Below, in pieces: positions 1-9,097 of a stretch of DNA of 64,000 nucleotides. The DNA comes from Opeltia flavorubescens (taxonomy: Eukaryota; Ascomycota; Lecanoromycetes; Teloschistales; Teloschistaceae): positions 581,889 through 645,888 of the forward strand of contig KE546982.1 of NCBI GenBank assembly GCA_000442125.1, in the 5' to 3' direction. The position numbers were made by a program, and so were the translations under genes. Numbering within the stretch: position 1 is the first letter of the stretch; every line of letters starts with the position of its first letter. Under the pieces are notes generated by a model. That model saw nothing but the letters and a program-made list of their open reading frames with translations, ran no database searches and was not told the DNA's origin.

Positions 1-1
1 G

Positions 2-121
2 GGCGAACTTGCGGGTTTGAAAGAATCTTGTTCTTCAGCCATGTTGGACATCGGACTAGATGACTGGCTGAATGAGGCCGCTCTGGTGGATACGAGCAAG
101 AGAAGGTCCAAATCACTATGA
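2..121 (+). CDS. 3' end of an unidentified gene, cut by the window edge
   Basis: An open frame enters from the left edge and runs to a TGA at 119-121. It encodes about 39 residues ending in an acidic-amphipathic stretch (LDIGLDDWLNEAAL) and a basic tail (SKRRSKSL). The segment is too short to assign to a family, and there is no proof that it is the last exon rather than chance. It is reported because its composition looks coding and no start codon is needed at a window edge. Confidence 0.3.
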   Translation, partial: GELAGLKESCSSAMLDIGLDDWLNEAALVDTSKRRSKSL

Positions 122-538
122 GAAAGAATACAAGATAGAAGGTTCGCTCGGCAGAAGAATGTATGAAGAAAGAAAATGTTTTTGACTACGGATTGTGCGT
201 GTCACTACCACATACATCACCTTTACCGAGATTTTGCTAATTTTACTTATCGATGACTCCGAAGCTCCTATCTCGAGTGGCTAACCTAAATCAGCTTTGG
301 TTTCCTAATTTCGGCGAATCTACCCGAAGGAGCCAACAATGTGTAGACCGCCTATGATACCGAGGCAGTCTAATCGGGATTGTAACAAGACCACTGAATC
401 CCGAGAATGAGATTTGATAGATATAACCGTCAGCGTGGGAATATGGTATTTTTGCTGATATAAAGCAATTGTTCAACCAGTATAAGGTCCCGGCAGAACC
501 AGGTGACAAAAAAACGGTGGGAAATCATCGCCTGGATA
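122..538. other. Intergenic stretch, nothing recognised
   Basis: No frame of convincing composition is seen. It lies between the 3' ends of the edge fragment and the minus-strand gene that ends at 539, so it should hold both terminators, but no clear polyadenylation signal could be singled out. Confidence 0.4.
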
Positions 539-1498
539 CTAATTTTCTCGTCTCAAGATCTGCCGCCAAGACCTGTTCAGCCCTTCGAGATATCCCTTGG
601 AGTTCTCATGCTGGCAAACTAGATCGTCCCACCACGCGTTGAACTGAAATTCCGAAAGCTTTGTACCACCCTTCACCGCCACGCGAAGCCAGAACCATTC
701 TTTACCCAAGGTCAAGTCAAATGATCCCATGTCTAAGGAGGACAGTAGCTTTCGGAACTCGTCGTCGAGTGCCTGGCCTAGCTTTTCTATTCTTTCGAGT
801 CGAGCCAAGGCTTCCATTAGGATAAGTCTACCAGACTCAATCTCCGCCAGCTCGCTGTCCATCCGGTCGAATCGAGCTTGGAAGGTTGTGCTGAAGTGAC
901 CTACCCCTGGCAAGGGTGGTACGTGACAGTTGGCAAGTACTTTCTGCCAGGAGATTGAACTCAGATCTCGGTGCTCTAGTGATTGACTCCGATAATGGGT
1001 ATCGACAGCTTCGATTACTTGTTCATATGTTTTCCGGAGTCCAAGTACGTTCCTAGCGAGGATGTTGATTGTTGCGCTAGCTATGCTGGCCCTGGCGTAA
1101 AGGTTTCGATTCACCATCCCTGCATCGATTTCCTCGGAGGACCTTTTGAGCGCACAAGCCAAGTGATTAGAGAGTTGGAAATCGACGCTTATTACACTTG
1201 AGTTGGATGATACCTCCTGTTCTTGCAAATAGACCAAGACACGTGTGTCTAATACTTCAAGATCCTGTAGCCTTTGGAAAAATGGATACTTGGTGAGGGA
1301 TCGATTCAGCGGTAATTGTGATAGGTCTTCAAGCTTCAAGATAAAAGCTGAAACGGCAAGCACAGTACAAAGGGGCAAGAGGACGTATGTAGAGAGCATC
1401 GCTCTGAATCTCCGATTATTGCTGGCAAAGCAATTAGAGAAGGTAAGCCCCAAGCCTCTCGATTTGTGTGCCAAGCCGCTCCCCTCTGTTTTGGCCAT
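539..1498 (-). CDS. Single-pass membrane protein with helical outer domain (paralogue family A)
   Basis: A 319-residue open frame without introns. A short basic N-terminus (about 33 residues) precedes one strong transmembrane segment at about residues 35-56 (LLPLCTVLAVSAFIL). The rest is predicted helical, with a Leu/Glu-rich, coiled-coil-like stretch around residues 215-255 (LAEIESGRLILMEALARLER) and a Trp-rich end. The same order (short N-terminus, one membrane helix, long helical part, Trp near the end) is seen at 3747-4871, 15437-17011 and 23186-24551, so I treat them as one divergent family. I do not recognise a named domain. The start at 1498 is the first in-frame ATG and lies 97 bases from the start of a divergent gene. 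Orientation in the membrane cannot be told. Function unknown. Confidence 0.65.
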   Translation of the reverse strand: MAKTEGSGLAHKSRGLGLTFSNCFASNNRRFRAMLSTYVLLPLCTVLAVSAFILKLEDLSQLPLNRSLTKYPFFQRLQDLEVLDTRVLVYLQEQEVSSNSSVISVDFQLSNHLACALKRSSEEIDAGMVNRNLYARASIASATINILARNVLGLRKTYEQVIEAVDTHYRSQSLEHRDLSSISWQKVLANCHVPPLPGVGHFSTTFQARFDRMDSELAEIESGRLILMEALARLERIEKLGQALDDEFRKLLSSLDMGSFDLTLGKEWFWLRVAVKGGTKLSEFQFNAWWDDLVCQHENSKGYLEGLNRSWRQILRREN

Positions 1499-1595
1499 CT
1501 TTTATGGGCCGAGGTCAATCTCTCGAAAGTATACCTGGCGGACATATGCACATGACTACTCATACATCGTTGCGCTTCATAACGTGGCCGATACT
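1499..1595. promoter_or_regulatory. Short bidirectional promoter region between divergent membrane-protein genes
   Basis: Only 97 bases separate the start codons of the minus-strand gene at 1498 and the plus-strand gene at 1596, so both promoters must lie here or inside the neighbouring coding regions. No TATA box or known factor site was identified. The spacing suggests the two genes could be expressed together; that is inference. Confidence 0.35.
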
Positions 1596-2090
1596 ATGCA
1601 TCGTCTCTTGATCGTGATTACCAAAGTCTTGTTCGTCTGGCTTCTCCTTTCCCTAGGCTTGATATCAGTGTCCGCCTATTACTCCTCCGTGCAGCCGTAC
1701 GCTTCCATGAGTCCGCAGCAAGTGAAAGAAAAATCCTGGCCCGCTACTATCGCCGTGTGCTATCTCTGTCCATGTTTTCTGCTCGTCGTTGAGTGGATAA
1801 GGGACTTACAAGTGGGCTATAGAGGTCGACGCAGGCGCAACCCAACAGAACGTCAATCGAACCAGATCCATCAGTTTCCAGATTCTCTAGAGAGCGAGAT
1901 GATTCCCGGTCGTGGCACCGAAGACCAGCAGTGGCTCTACAGATACGGCGACCGTATTGTGGATACAGAAACACTACATCCCGATGACTCCATGTCTCAG
2001 AACGACTTTCGAGCGTTTCCCGCGGGGAATGTAGCTCATACCTCCCGACGTATACAACACCCAAGGAGGCGATATCAGAAAAGGTCTTGA
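1596..2090 (+). CDS. Two-pass membrane protein with Arg-rich tail (paralogue family B), probably incomplete as read
   Basis: Reading from the ATG at 1596 gives 164 residues. The frame stays open upstream to 1245, but that part lies opposite the coding region of the divergent gene and is rejected as a shadow. Two membrane helices are seen at about residues 4-29 (LLIVITKVLFVWLLLSLG) and 48-66 (ATIAVCYLCPCFLLVVEW), followed by a basic patch (GYRGRRRR) and a polar tail. The helix-loop-helix part resembles that of 12468-13999: both have a short loop with Pro-Tyr and a Lys/Arg-x-Trp motif before helix two. In another frame, coding-like sequence continues to 2394 and resembles the far end of that longer relative, so a missed intron or a frame break near 2090 is likely. 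Function unknown. Confidence 0.5.
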   Translation: MHRLLIVITKVLFVWLLLSLGLISVSAYYSSVQPYASMSPQQVKEKSWPATIAVCYLCPCFLLVVEWIRDLQVGYRGRRRRNPTERQSNQIHQFPDSLESEMIPGRGTEDQQWLYRYGDRIVDTETLHPDDSMSQNDFRAFPAGNVAHTSRRIQHPRRRYQKRS

Positions 2091-2383
2091 TCGGTGGCCA
2101 GAATAAGGACTCATCGATAAGGACTGGATATGGCTGGTTGATCTTGATCCAAGTCTTCAACGTCCGCGCCACGAAGTCGAGCAGATGCGCAGGAGATTTT
2201 ATCTGAACAACGAGCCCGAGATGAGAAGTACAGCGAAAAAAGTCCTTTCGTTGTACAGAACCCCGGAGTTCCATGCGATTGAATTAGTCACGTATTGGGT
2301 GGAGTCTGAATCTTTCGTTGGCCGCTACGACGAATGGCCGCGAGGTGTCCAAAGGCCACCTTCTCCAAGTTTTCAACCATCAG

Positions 2384-2683
2384 CTAGCCCATGAATGTCA
2401 CCTCACGGAGAGCCAGGTATTTGTTCCAGAGAATGGTGATGCGCTCCGTTGTCAAATGGACTGATGCACCAAAATGGAAGCCCGGTAATGCGGGTGAAAC
2501 CGAGCGTTTCCTAGCTAGGATAACCGTTCTTCTGCTTGCAGACCGAAGCATTTGAGTCCCCTGATATGTCCAGGATACAGCTGGCCATTGGGGCAGAAGA
2601 TTCTTCAGACAACCAAGACAAACACAAACATTTTCTACAAAGAGGAGGAAAAAAGAAAGAAGTCTAGAAAGCAAAGCTTTCAT
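2384..2683 (-). CDS. Small protein with signal-peptide-like N-terminus
   Basis: A 99-residue open frame starting at the ATG at 2683. The first 28 residues look like a secretion signal or membrane anchor (MKALLSRLLSFFLLFVENV), followed by a Cys-containing stretch and a C-terminal half (ERITILWNKYLALREV) of plausible protein composition. No family is recognised. It is convergent with the plus-strand gene ending between 2090 and 2394 and overlaps its possible end by a few bases. It could also be a 3' fragment of a larger gene. Confidence 0.35.
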   Translation of the reverse strand: MKALLSRLLSFFLLFVENVCVCLGCLKNLLPQWPAVSWTYQGTQMLRSASRRTVILARKRSVSPALPGFHFGASVHLTTERITILWNKYLALREVTFMG

Positions 2684-2826
2684 TTACGCCAAAGGATTGT
2701 ATATTATACACACGAAGACAACCCTACCAATGTCAAACTGTCTGTTCGATGAAGACATAATTCCCTCAAGCAACCTGAAAAGCCATTCTCTACCCACATC
2801 CTTGTCTCTCTTCCGCCAGCGCCAAC

Positions 2827-3099
2827 ATGGCAGACTTTACCAAATCGTGCCAGCTTGTCCCTTTCTCTTGCGGCCTTCAACGCCAGCTATCAAGCATCAA
2901 CCACTCATCACCCGCCTTTTCAATCCTCGCGTGCGCGGTAGCAGTAAATCGCAAAGCCGCAATACTAGTCTTCGATACTTGTCTATGGTACAATCAAGAG
3001 ACGAGAATCATCCGTGATGGTGCTGACTACGACAATGATTATGTCGGTGTAAGCGCTTGTAGCGACAGTAATCGGTATCGGACTTCGTGTGTGGGGTAG
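2827..3099 (+). CDS. Possible small protein, weak support
   Basis: A 90-residue open frame starting in a good fungal context (CAACATGG). It has a mildly hydrophobic middle (AFSILACAVAVNRKAAILVF) and several Cys residues. No family is recognised. Just downstream, about 3275-3445 in another plus-strand frame, another coding-like piece is seen (acidic, ending in two stops), so 2.7-3.7 kb may hold the remains of a longer gene. Long frames on the minus strand here look like shadows. Confidence 0.25.
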   Translation: MADFTKSCQLVPFSCGLQRQLSSINHSSPAFSILACAVAVNRKAAILVFDTCLWYNQETRIIRDGADYDNDYVGVSACSDSNRYRTSCVG

Positions 3100-3746
3100 A
3101 AACTCAGCATCTGAGGCGGGAGAAGGAGGTGAGGGAGGTTCATGCAGCAGGTGAAGATGCGGACGTAGGACGATACGGTTGAAGGCGGGGTCGGTGCGGT
3201 CTGTAGTCAATGGTGAGATTAACGGTCGGTTCCGGTATTCAAGAGATATTTTCAGGATAGAAGGATTGGAGTATGAGGACGTAAAAGCAAGAAAGCCGTA
3301 GAGCGTGACAAGGAGCTTGAGGTCGATGTTGTTGCTCTTTCGACCGTGCGGCGCAGTTATGAAGACAGCTTTGATATCTTTCCCCTACTCCGCAACGACC
3401 AATGCTACTATCCGACCACCGCAGGAAAGCTGCACGACCCTTTAAGCATCTAGTAGACAACGGCTCGGTAGATTTTTCGGAGGTGGCCACATTAGATTTG
3501 TCTTTTCCTGGAAGAAATATTCCAGTTGCATTTGACTTGTCCGTATCGACTGAAGGCATTGTCTCAATGTGCGAAACCGGCCAAATCGGTACTACGGTTT
3601 CCATTCGATCCCCGCAACTGCTGTTGACGTATTCATACATTCAAAACCTCCACACCCAGATTCTGTACATGTGGCAGATTATCCTCGAACTCCTACATCC
3701 AATCACACCTTGAAAAGATTGATTATATCATCTTCTCCAAGATCCA

Positions 3747-4871
3747 ATGGCAGATGCTAATATCGATCAACATACAGACATGCCAGATCCGGCCAGAGCC
3801 AGAGGTTCCAAATTTATCATCAGCCTATCTTTGATATTCGTATTGGTCGCCATTTCTATGATATGGATAGTTGGTGAGAAAACCGACGAAATCCCTCCTA
3901 TCGACCACTACAAAAGAGAATGTATACGATTTCTTCAATCCGTCGACGAGCTTCCCCATTTTCCTCTTCCACCTCCAATCACCAACCGTGTTCACGGTCG
4001 AAGTCTTCTCGATCTTGGTGTGCCAGAAAAATACGAGGAGCTAGAGAATGCTCACGCGAAGTGTTGTTCCACCTTTAAAGAAGTAGGTCGTCAGTGGGAG
4101 AAGGTTCTCTCTATGATCGCTCGGACCTATTCTTCGTCAGCCTTCGCCCTTTCCGACTTTGAGCTTGAGTACCAAATCGAAGTGTTGGAGGACCGATTCA
4201 AAGAAGCATTCTCGGCATTTAGCCATCTGGATGATCGTTCCAAGATCTTCGATGCTTACAGAGAATATACGGCGAGGGTCATCAATGCGGATACTGAGGG
4301 CCAACTTGATAACAAAGCTCGATTCGCAATTGCCCGACGCCACCAGGCAGGGGAATGGAAGGATAAAATCACTGATGGTGGCCCGAACAAAATGTGGCGC
4401 GACTTCAGTGCAAGAAAGGATACGATGCAAAGAGCGCAAGCGAGTTTGTCTGAGCTGGAACGTAACGCGATTAAAATGTCGGCGCTTCATGGAATGCTAT
4501 CAGAGATCTACAAAAGTCTCAAGATATTTAAGATAATGGCTGACCATTTGTACAACAACAAGAGTGGTGATTCTGACACTTCGGGTACTCGAACGGAATA
4601 CTGGATCGGATTATGGCATAACTTTCGACGTGAACCCCGAAGCGCGATATTCTCGCTCGGGCAGGCTACCTACAATGGATTATGGCGTGTTATTCAACGT
4701 GAGCCGCGACAAACGACTTCCTCGTTGAGGCGTCAACGAGTTCATTCAGCGTTTCAACAAGCCGTGCTACGAACCAATTTCTCAGAAGCTTGGACAAACC
4801 TAAGCGCAACGAGAGATGACGGCGAGCCTGGGATCGTGGTGAACATCAAGTTGGAATGGTGTGACTCATGA
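3747..4871 (+). CDS. Single-pass membrane protein with helical outer domain (paralogue family A)
   Basis: A 374-residue open frame without introns, starting at the first ATG in the frame. A hydrophilic N-terminus of about 25 residues precedes one membrane helix at about residues 26-45 (FIISLSLIFVLVAISMIWIV). A long charged helical part follows, with a coiled-coil-like stretch around residues 215-265 (ARKDTMQRAQASLSELERNA). That stretch aligns by eye with the same region of 23186-24551 (AKRDKVQAGIVACEAES), the best evidence for kinship. Near the C-terminus two copies of a 23-residue unit (GLW..F/I.REPR) come from a 69-base tandem duplication. The protein ends in LEWCDS. Function and topology unknown. 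It lies alone between two weakly coding stretches. Confidence 0.65.
   Translation: MADANIDQHTDMPDPARARGSKFIISLSLIFVLVAISMIWIVGEKTDEIPPIDHYKRECIRFLQSVDELPHFPLPPPITNRVHGRSLLDLGVPEKYEELENAHAKCCSTFKEVGRQWEKVLSMIARTYSSSAFALSDFELEYQIEVLEDRFKEAFSAFSHLDDRSKIFDAYREYTARVINADTEGQLDNKARFAIARRHQAGEWKDKITDGGPNKMWRDFSARKDTMQRAQASLSELERNAIKMSALHGMLSEIYKSLKIFKIMADHLYNNKSGDSDTSGTRTEYWIGLWHNFRREPRSAIFSLGQATYNGLWRVIQREPRQTTSSLRRQRVHSAFQQAVLRTNFSEAWTNLSATRDDGEPGIVVNIKLEWCDS
4608..4745 (+). repeat. 69-base tandem duplication inside a coding region
   Basis: Two diverged copies, starting at 4608 and 4677, keep the reading frame and add a second 23-residue unit (GLW, then REPR) to the membrane protein encoded there. 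Divergence between copies shows the duplication is not recent. Confidence 0.6.
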
Positions 4872-5340
4872 CTATGAACGCAGGTTGGGATGCACCTATA
4901 CAGATACTCCGAAATACTTTTGCTGCTCAGACGTTGCATGCTGAAATCTCTTCCTACGTCCGACTCCTACTATTATCGGGTTCGTCAGTCACACATCGGT
5001 TGTGCGGGGAACCTTTGTCCAAGTTCTACGAATTATTGGAGGGTTGCCTAGCTCGACTTCAACGCTACGACGCCACTGGAATCTAAGCAGGTCATGAGAG
5101 TTTGATTCCTTTGGGTCGAGCGTATCAAAACTTTCTTTGGATGGCCCTTCACTGCTTGGAGATGCCCGATGGTGGGAACCACAGGCACAGGAGTATCGTG
5201 GTCGCACCTAGTATCTGGAAGGTTGAGGCGGATGAACCTTGTGGCTTTATTGTCTCGCTAAGTCTTTGCGGTTCATCCAATTTTCCTCGACTAATGGTCT
5301 GGTCCGTAAATACTCCCCTCCGTGGCTATCTCGTCGTATA
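4872..5340. other. No confident gene; weak plus-strand frame
   Basis: A plus-strand frame of 72 residues (4868-5086) overlaps the stop of the upstream gene and has a fair composition (VRLLLLSGSSVTH, then a Leu-rich helix). It could be a 3' exon or a remnant; I could not tie it to a start or splice site. Confidence 0.2.
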
Positions 5341-6285
5341 TCACACTTCGCTACTCGTGTTGGAACTGTGAAGAGCCGAGCTGATGATGTATGTATCAGG
5401 ACGTAAACCTTCAAAGACCACAGACATGAACCTCTTGCTCAATGCCTGTGCTTGTGTCCAGCTCCAACACAAAAGCTTTTTCAAACCCCATAGCCAAATG
5501 CGTCTCCAGACCGCAGATACGATTTGTCCCCATGACCATTGCCGAATATTTGTCCAATCCCAAGACTCGTGCTGTCTCCGAACCCATTGCCAGATATCTC
5601 TCCACTCCCATTGCCACATGCCCCAAGCCCATCGCCAAATTGATGCCCAAATCGCAACCACATCTTCTCTCCACTTCCGCAGCGATACATATCCCCAAAC
5701 AGCTGATGCAATGTATCCCAACGAATCCAAAACCCCCCTCACACCATTGCTCAACGCCTGAAAGTCGCCCCGAAGGGCATTTCCAACCTCCCCCCAAGAG
5801 CATTGACCATCAGCACACAGATAATACAACTCAGTATGCCACATAGAAAACATCCAAAGATAGATTCCAAACCCAACAGGCACGAACCAACGCCAATGGC
5901 GGCAAATGAATCGCAGAGGGAATATCACCACGGGGACCCAGAATCTGATCTTCCCTCCTAACCGGCGCAAAACTCGAAGAAAAGATGCCCAAAAAAGTAG
6001 AAATCTCCCTTCCAAAGCTTGGAATAAGTCAATGGCTGCCTTGAACGAGTAGTACGGTACAGTTGCAGCCAGGATAAGTGGCCATACATTACTCCACAGG
6101 TCGAAGAGAAGCTGCCGGAGGTTTCCGAAAGGGCTGCCTGGTTCTGCGAATATTGTGAAGAATGTGGGGATGATGATGAGGTAGGTATTCCTGATCCATG
6201 CCCGTAGATCGATGGGGTAGTAGAATTCGTCGCGCCGGGGCTCGGGACGGCGAACTTTGTTGCTTGGCTTGGGATGGCGAGCCAT
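5341..6285 (-). CDS. Tryptophan-rich multi-pass membrane protein
   Basis: A 314-residue open frame with an intact start at 6285. A basic, Pro-rich N-terminus (about 25 residues) is followed by hydrophobic segments at about residues 34-48, 66-80, 95-104, 115-128 and 133-149. The striking part is residues 205-276, where 19 of 72 residues are Trp, alternating with Arg, Gln, Ser and Gly (WRWAWGMWQWEWRDIWQW). I count 30 Trp in the whole protein, near one in ten. The alternation suggests a slowly expanded repeat or an interfacial helix or strand. A related motif (EWRDI) recurs in the N-terminus of 9098-10124. No known domain is recognised. Overlapping frames on both strands are shadows of the Trp codons. 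Confidence 0.6.
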   Translation of the reverse strand: MARHPKPSNKVRRPEPRRDEFYYPIDLRAWIRNTYLIIIPTFFTIFAEPGSPFGNLRQLLFDLWSNVWPLILAATVPYYSFKAAIDLFQALEGRFLLFWASFLRVLRRLGGKIRFWVPVVIFPLRFICRHWRWFVPVGFGIYLWMFSMWHTELYYLCADGQCSWGEVGNALRGDFQALSNGVRGVLDSLGYIASAVWGYVSLRKWREDVVAIWASIWRWAWGMWQWEWRDIWQWVRRQHESWDWTNIRQWSWGQIVSAVWRRIWLWGLKKLLCWSWTQAQALSKRFMSVVFEGLRPDTYIISSALHSSNTSSEV

Positions 6286-7014
6286 ATTGCTTAGCTTGCG
6301 AGGGGAGCGAGGTAGTGGGTGAGGCGCTGGTATTGATAGGTTTTGACGAGTAATTGTTGGGAGGATTCGGCGTTGCTAGACAGATTGGTTGAAGGTAGGC
6401 ATTGAAGGGTCGGTGGGCGCGTTGAAGGGGGTGTCTGGCGTGTTCATTGGTTTCCGAAGGCAGACGTGTTTAGGAAATTGGGGTCTGCTCTGCGTGCGTG
6501 TAATATTGTAGGTCGGTTAGGAATAATATCAGTGGGTTTGCCTTGGGGCTTGGCTTGCAACGGCAAGTGCCGCTCGGTGTTTCCTGATTACGACCTTCGA
6601 ATAACGAACTATGCATATGCTTCCGCCTAGGTAATGAAGATCGTAGTTTGCAATTGGACTCTGTACCTTTTACTAAGTTTCTCAGGCCGTACAGATCTAC
6701 TATATCACACTCAAAAATCTCCCAAATTGAGCAGCGGACAGCGCAACACATCAGCAATGTTATTAATCGCAGTGGATGACAAGCTCGTTCGAATTAAGTC
6801 TATCGGCAAGAAGCACAAGTCTATTGCTAATTCAAGGATGTAAAACAGGACTCCATGGATCTGACAAAAAAGTTGCGGACAAAGTCGGACGTGAGCATAA
6901 TCCGTCGCCCCCAACAGTAACGGCGAACAGTATTCAGATAGCAACTCCCCAGCTTGTCGAGTATTTATGCGAGAATCGTATCCTCGATACTTGTTCCATC
7001 CTTTCCCCACGGAA
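6286..7014. other. Intergenic stretch, nothing recognised
   Basis: Several short frames exist on both strands but none has convincing composition or splice partners. It holds the presumed promoter of the Trp-rich gene and the terminator of the gene ending at 7015. Confidence 0.4.
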
Positions 7015-8340
7015 TCAGCGGACCTGTTTGCCGTAGTTTTTCCTAGGCTTCGCGGGCCCCCGACTCTCGTAATTGATTGTTGGTGCAGGATCGGACAAGA
7101 TGGCTGGAGGGCGGGCCAACCATTCTGAATCATTTCCATGCCCGCCTTTACCAGGTTGAACCCCACCAGCACTTGTGCTCACCTCTTCACTCAGCTGGCT
7201 TCCACCTAGATTCTGCACTGGTTTTCTCTTGCGGGCTTGACTCTTGCTGCCAGCTAATTCTTCTGGTGCAGCTTGTCCGACGTTATAGTGGATCCGCAGG
7301 CCTCGTAGCAATGCCGCTCCAAACTTATCACTTCCCGATGATTTGATCTTTTCGGGAAGGTTGAGATTGCCAAGATGTTGCTTGGCTAAATCCCAATGGG
7401 GACCTTCGGTGGATATTTCATCGCGGATACTAAAGACCGTTAGTGTGAAGGTGGAAAATCTGCTCGCCGAAATTAAGTCGTCGAGGAGGAAGGGGAGAAG
7501 AAGTCAGAGAAAACAGTCAGAGAAAACAGTCAGAGAAAACAGTCAGAGAAAACAGTCAGAGAAAACAGTCAGAGAAAACAGTCAGAGAAAAAGCACTTAC
7601 AAAGAGTCGCCCAGTCGGAGCCAGAGTAGACATCCGACGCCAAACTCGTTGCACAGAGCGGTGAGGTTACCTGCATGTTTTACCGCTCCCTTGATTGTAT
7701 CGCGCTTGATTGCTTTTCCGTAGTTCGCCAAGGTCCTCGCTTTCTTCTTGATATCTGCGTGCTTGGGCAGACGGAGCAACTCCAGGGCCATCTCATGGAG
7801 AACGAGGAATAGGAACTGCCGAAAAATTCTATCTTTTTTGGTTTCCCTTGGTATTACCTCAACATCAATACAGAACTGGACAAAGAAGGTCCGGTCAATT
7901 GTAGGACTTGTGGCTGGCAGCGTCATGTACGGTCGAAGGCTGGCCATTATATATTCGTCCGTGATGTCCCGTCGTTGGAAGCTTGCTAACACTTTATCAA
8001 AGGATTGGGGCGTATGAAGTGATGTTAGGTCGAGGATAACACCATTTGGTCGCCAAGCCGATGGTGTCGATGTGACTGGTGCGTTGTGTGAGATCTCAGG
8101 TTGGGTTTGTTTATCTGGACTCGTGCCACGAGTTTTAGGAGGCGTACACCCAAGTACAATGCGGTCTAGCATCTCTTGGTCATTTTCGGACTCTTCCCAT
8201 ATGGTACGACGACGTTTCCTTGGCGTCAAAGGAGTATTTGCGGTTTCGTTGCTATCAACGGGATCAGACTCCTCAGGAAACCGTGCCGCTAACTGTTTCA
8301 AGATCCGTCGATGTTCCGGCTTAACCGCCTCTTGAGGCAT
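7015..8340 (-). CDS. Unknown soluble, probably nuclear protein; intron enlarged by a minisatellite
   Basis: Two exons, 8340-7601 and 7459-7015, give 394 residues. The donor is a perfect GTAAGT and the acceptor is CAG; joining them restores one frame across the junction (GDSL then FSTFTLTVFSI). The intron of 141 bases is about three times longer than most in this window because it carries seven copies of a 13-base repeat. The N-terminus is polar, with a nuclear-signal-like RKRRR at residues 41-45 and Thr-Pro motifs; a helical middle (about 130-240) is Leu- and Lys-rich; the C-terminus is basic and disordered. No named domain is recognised. It could be a DNA- or chromatin-associated protein, but that rests only on the basic clusters. 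Confidence 0.7.
7502..7592 (+). repeat. 13-base minisatellite, seven copies, inside an intron
   Basis: The unit is AGTCAGAGAAAAC on the plus strand, repeated without change except at the last copy. On the sense (minus) strand it reads as a pyrimidine-rich array between donor and acceptor. Perfect copies point to recent expansion or ongoing homogenisation. There are no spacers, so it is not CRISPR-like. Confidence 0.9.
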
Positions 8341-8417
8341 TTCGTAAAGTTGTCTACAACCCTAATAATTATAAGTTGTTGTCATTGCAATTCACAAAGC
8401 TACTCGTACTTCGTCTG

Positions 8418-8828
8418 TCAGAAGTCTAAGAAATTGACTTCGCCAAAAGGTGGCCCGCTCCATATTAGTGACTGGTGCGGGAGGAGTCGCGTCTTGCTTG
8501 CTATCAGCTTCTCTTCCATCATTGAAATGCCAGAATAATACATACCGTAGGGACGTGGGTTAATCTCCATGGCGTTCATTCCTTCGTGATTCAATAGAAT
8601 AGCTAAGCGGTACGCAAGTCGCTGAAATTGGTACGTATGGACAGGAGCAGCAGAAAAGATGGCGGTAGTAGAAGACGTTGGAAAGCTGATAGCAGCAGTG
8701 GAAGATGAGGAGAAAATCTCGATACGGGTACGATGGATCATGATGTCGAAGCTAGAGTAAATTGGAACATAACAGTTTGGAATAAACAACACCAAAAGTT
8801 GATCCGAGGATTGAACATCCTTCATCAT
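8418..8828 (-). CDS. Possible small protein, weak support
   Basis: A 136-residue open frame with two Met codons at its start (8828). The N-terminal half is hydrophobic and Ser/Thr/Ala-rich (SSSSTAAISFPTSSTTAIFS); the C-terminal half (AYRLAILLNHEGMNAMEINP) looks more protein-like. No family is recognised. It lies just upstream of, and on the same strand as, the gene at 7015-8340, so it might also be part of that gene's 5' leader. Confidence 0.25.
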   Translation of the reverse strand: MMKDVQSSDQLLVLFIPNCYVPIYSSFDIMIHRTRIEIFSSSSTAAISFPTSSTTAIFSAAPVHTYQFQRLAYRLAILLNHEGMNAMEINPRPYGMYYSGISMMEEKLIASKTRLLPHQSLIWSGPPFGEVNFLDF

Positions 8829-9097
8829 CCATCATTACGGCTGTAATCTGAGGTCGAACCATAGAATGCTGTTAGCAGATCAAGAGCTGATTGTCTTTCG
8901 ACTTCCGTCTTGCGAATCTCGTCCATTTCGTTCCAGAACCGTCATACGGCTTGTGTTACAGATTGAATATCACTGGACTGCTATCGATCGCCAACCTGAC
9001 AATGTCAGTGGTGTTCGCAGGTACGAAAATCTAATTACAGACTATCAGTGTTAAGTTCTTCTTGGAAATCCTCTCGCTCTCTATCAATTAGGAGGCG

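Noticed and set aside
1245-1595. N-terminal extension of the plus-strand two-pass protein
   Set aside because: It lies opposite the coding region of the minus-strand gene and has no membrane or domain features; the ATG at 1596 is preferred.
4137-4490. Minus-strand frame of 117 residues
   Set aside because: It lies fully within the plus-strand family A gene and has shadow-like composition.
5384-5846. Several long frames on both strands across the Trp-rich tract
   Set aside because: TGG codons and their complement lack stops in other frames, so these are shadows of the minus-strand gene.
7502-7592. Regular repeats that might recall a CRISPR array
   Set aside because: Units are directly adjacent without spacers and lie in a spliceosomal intron of a eukaryote.
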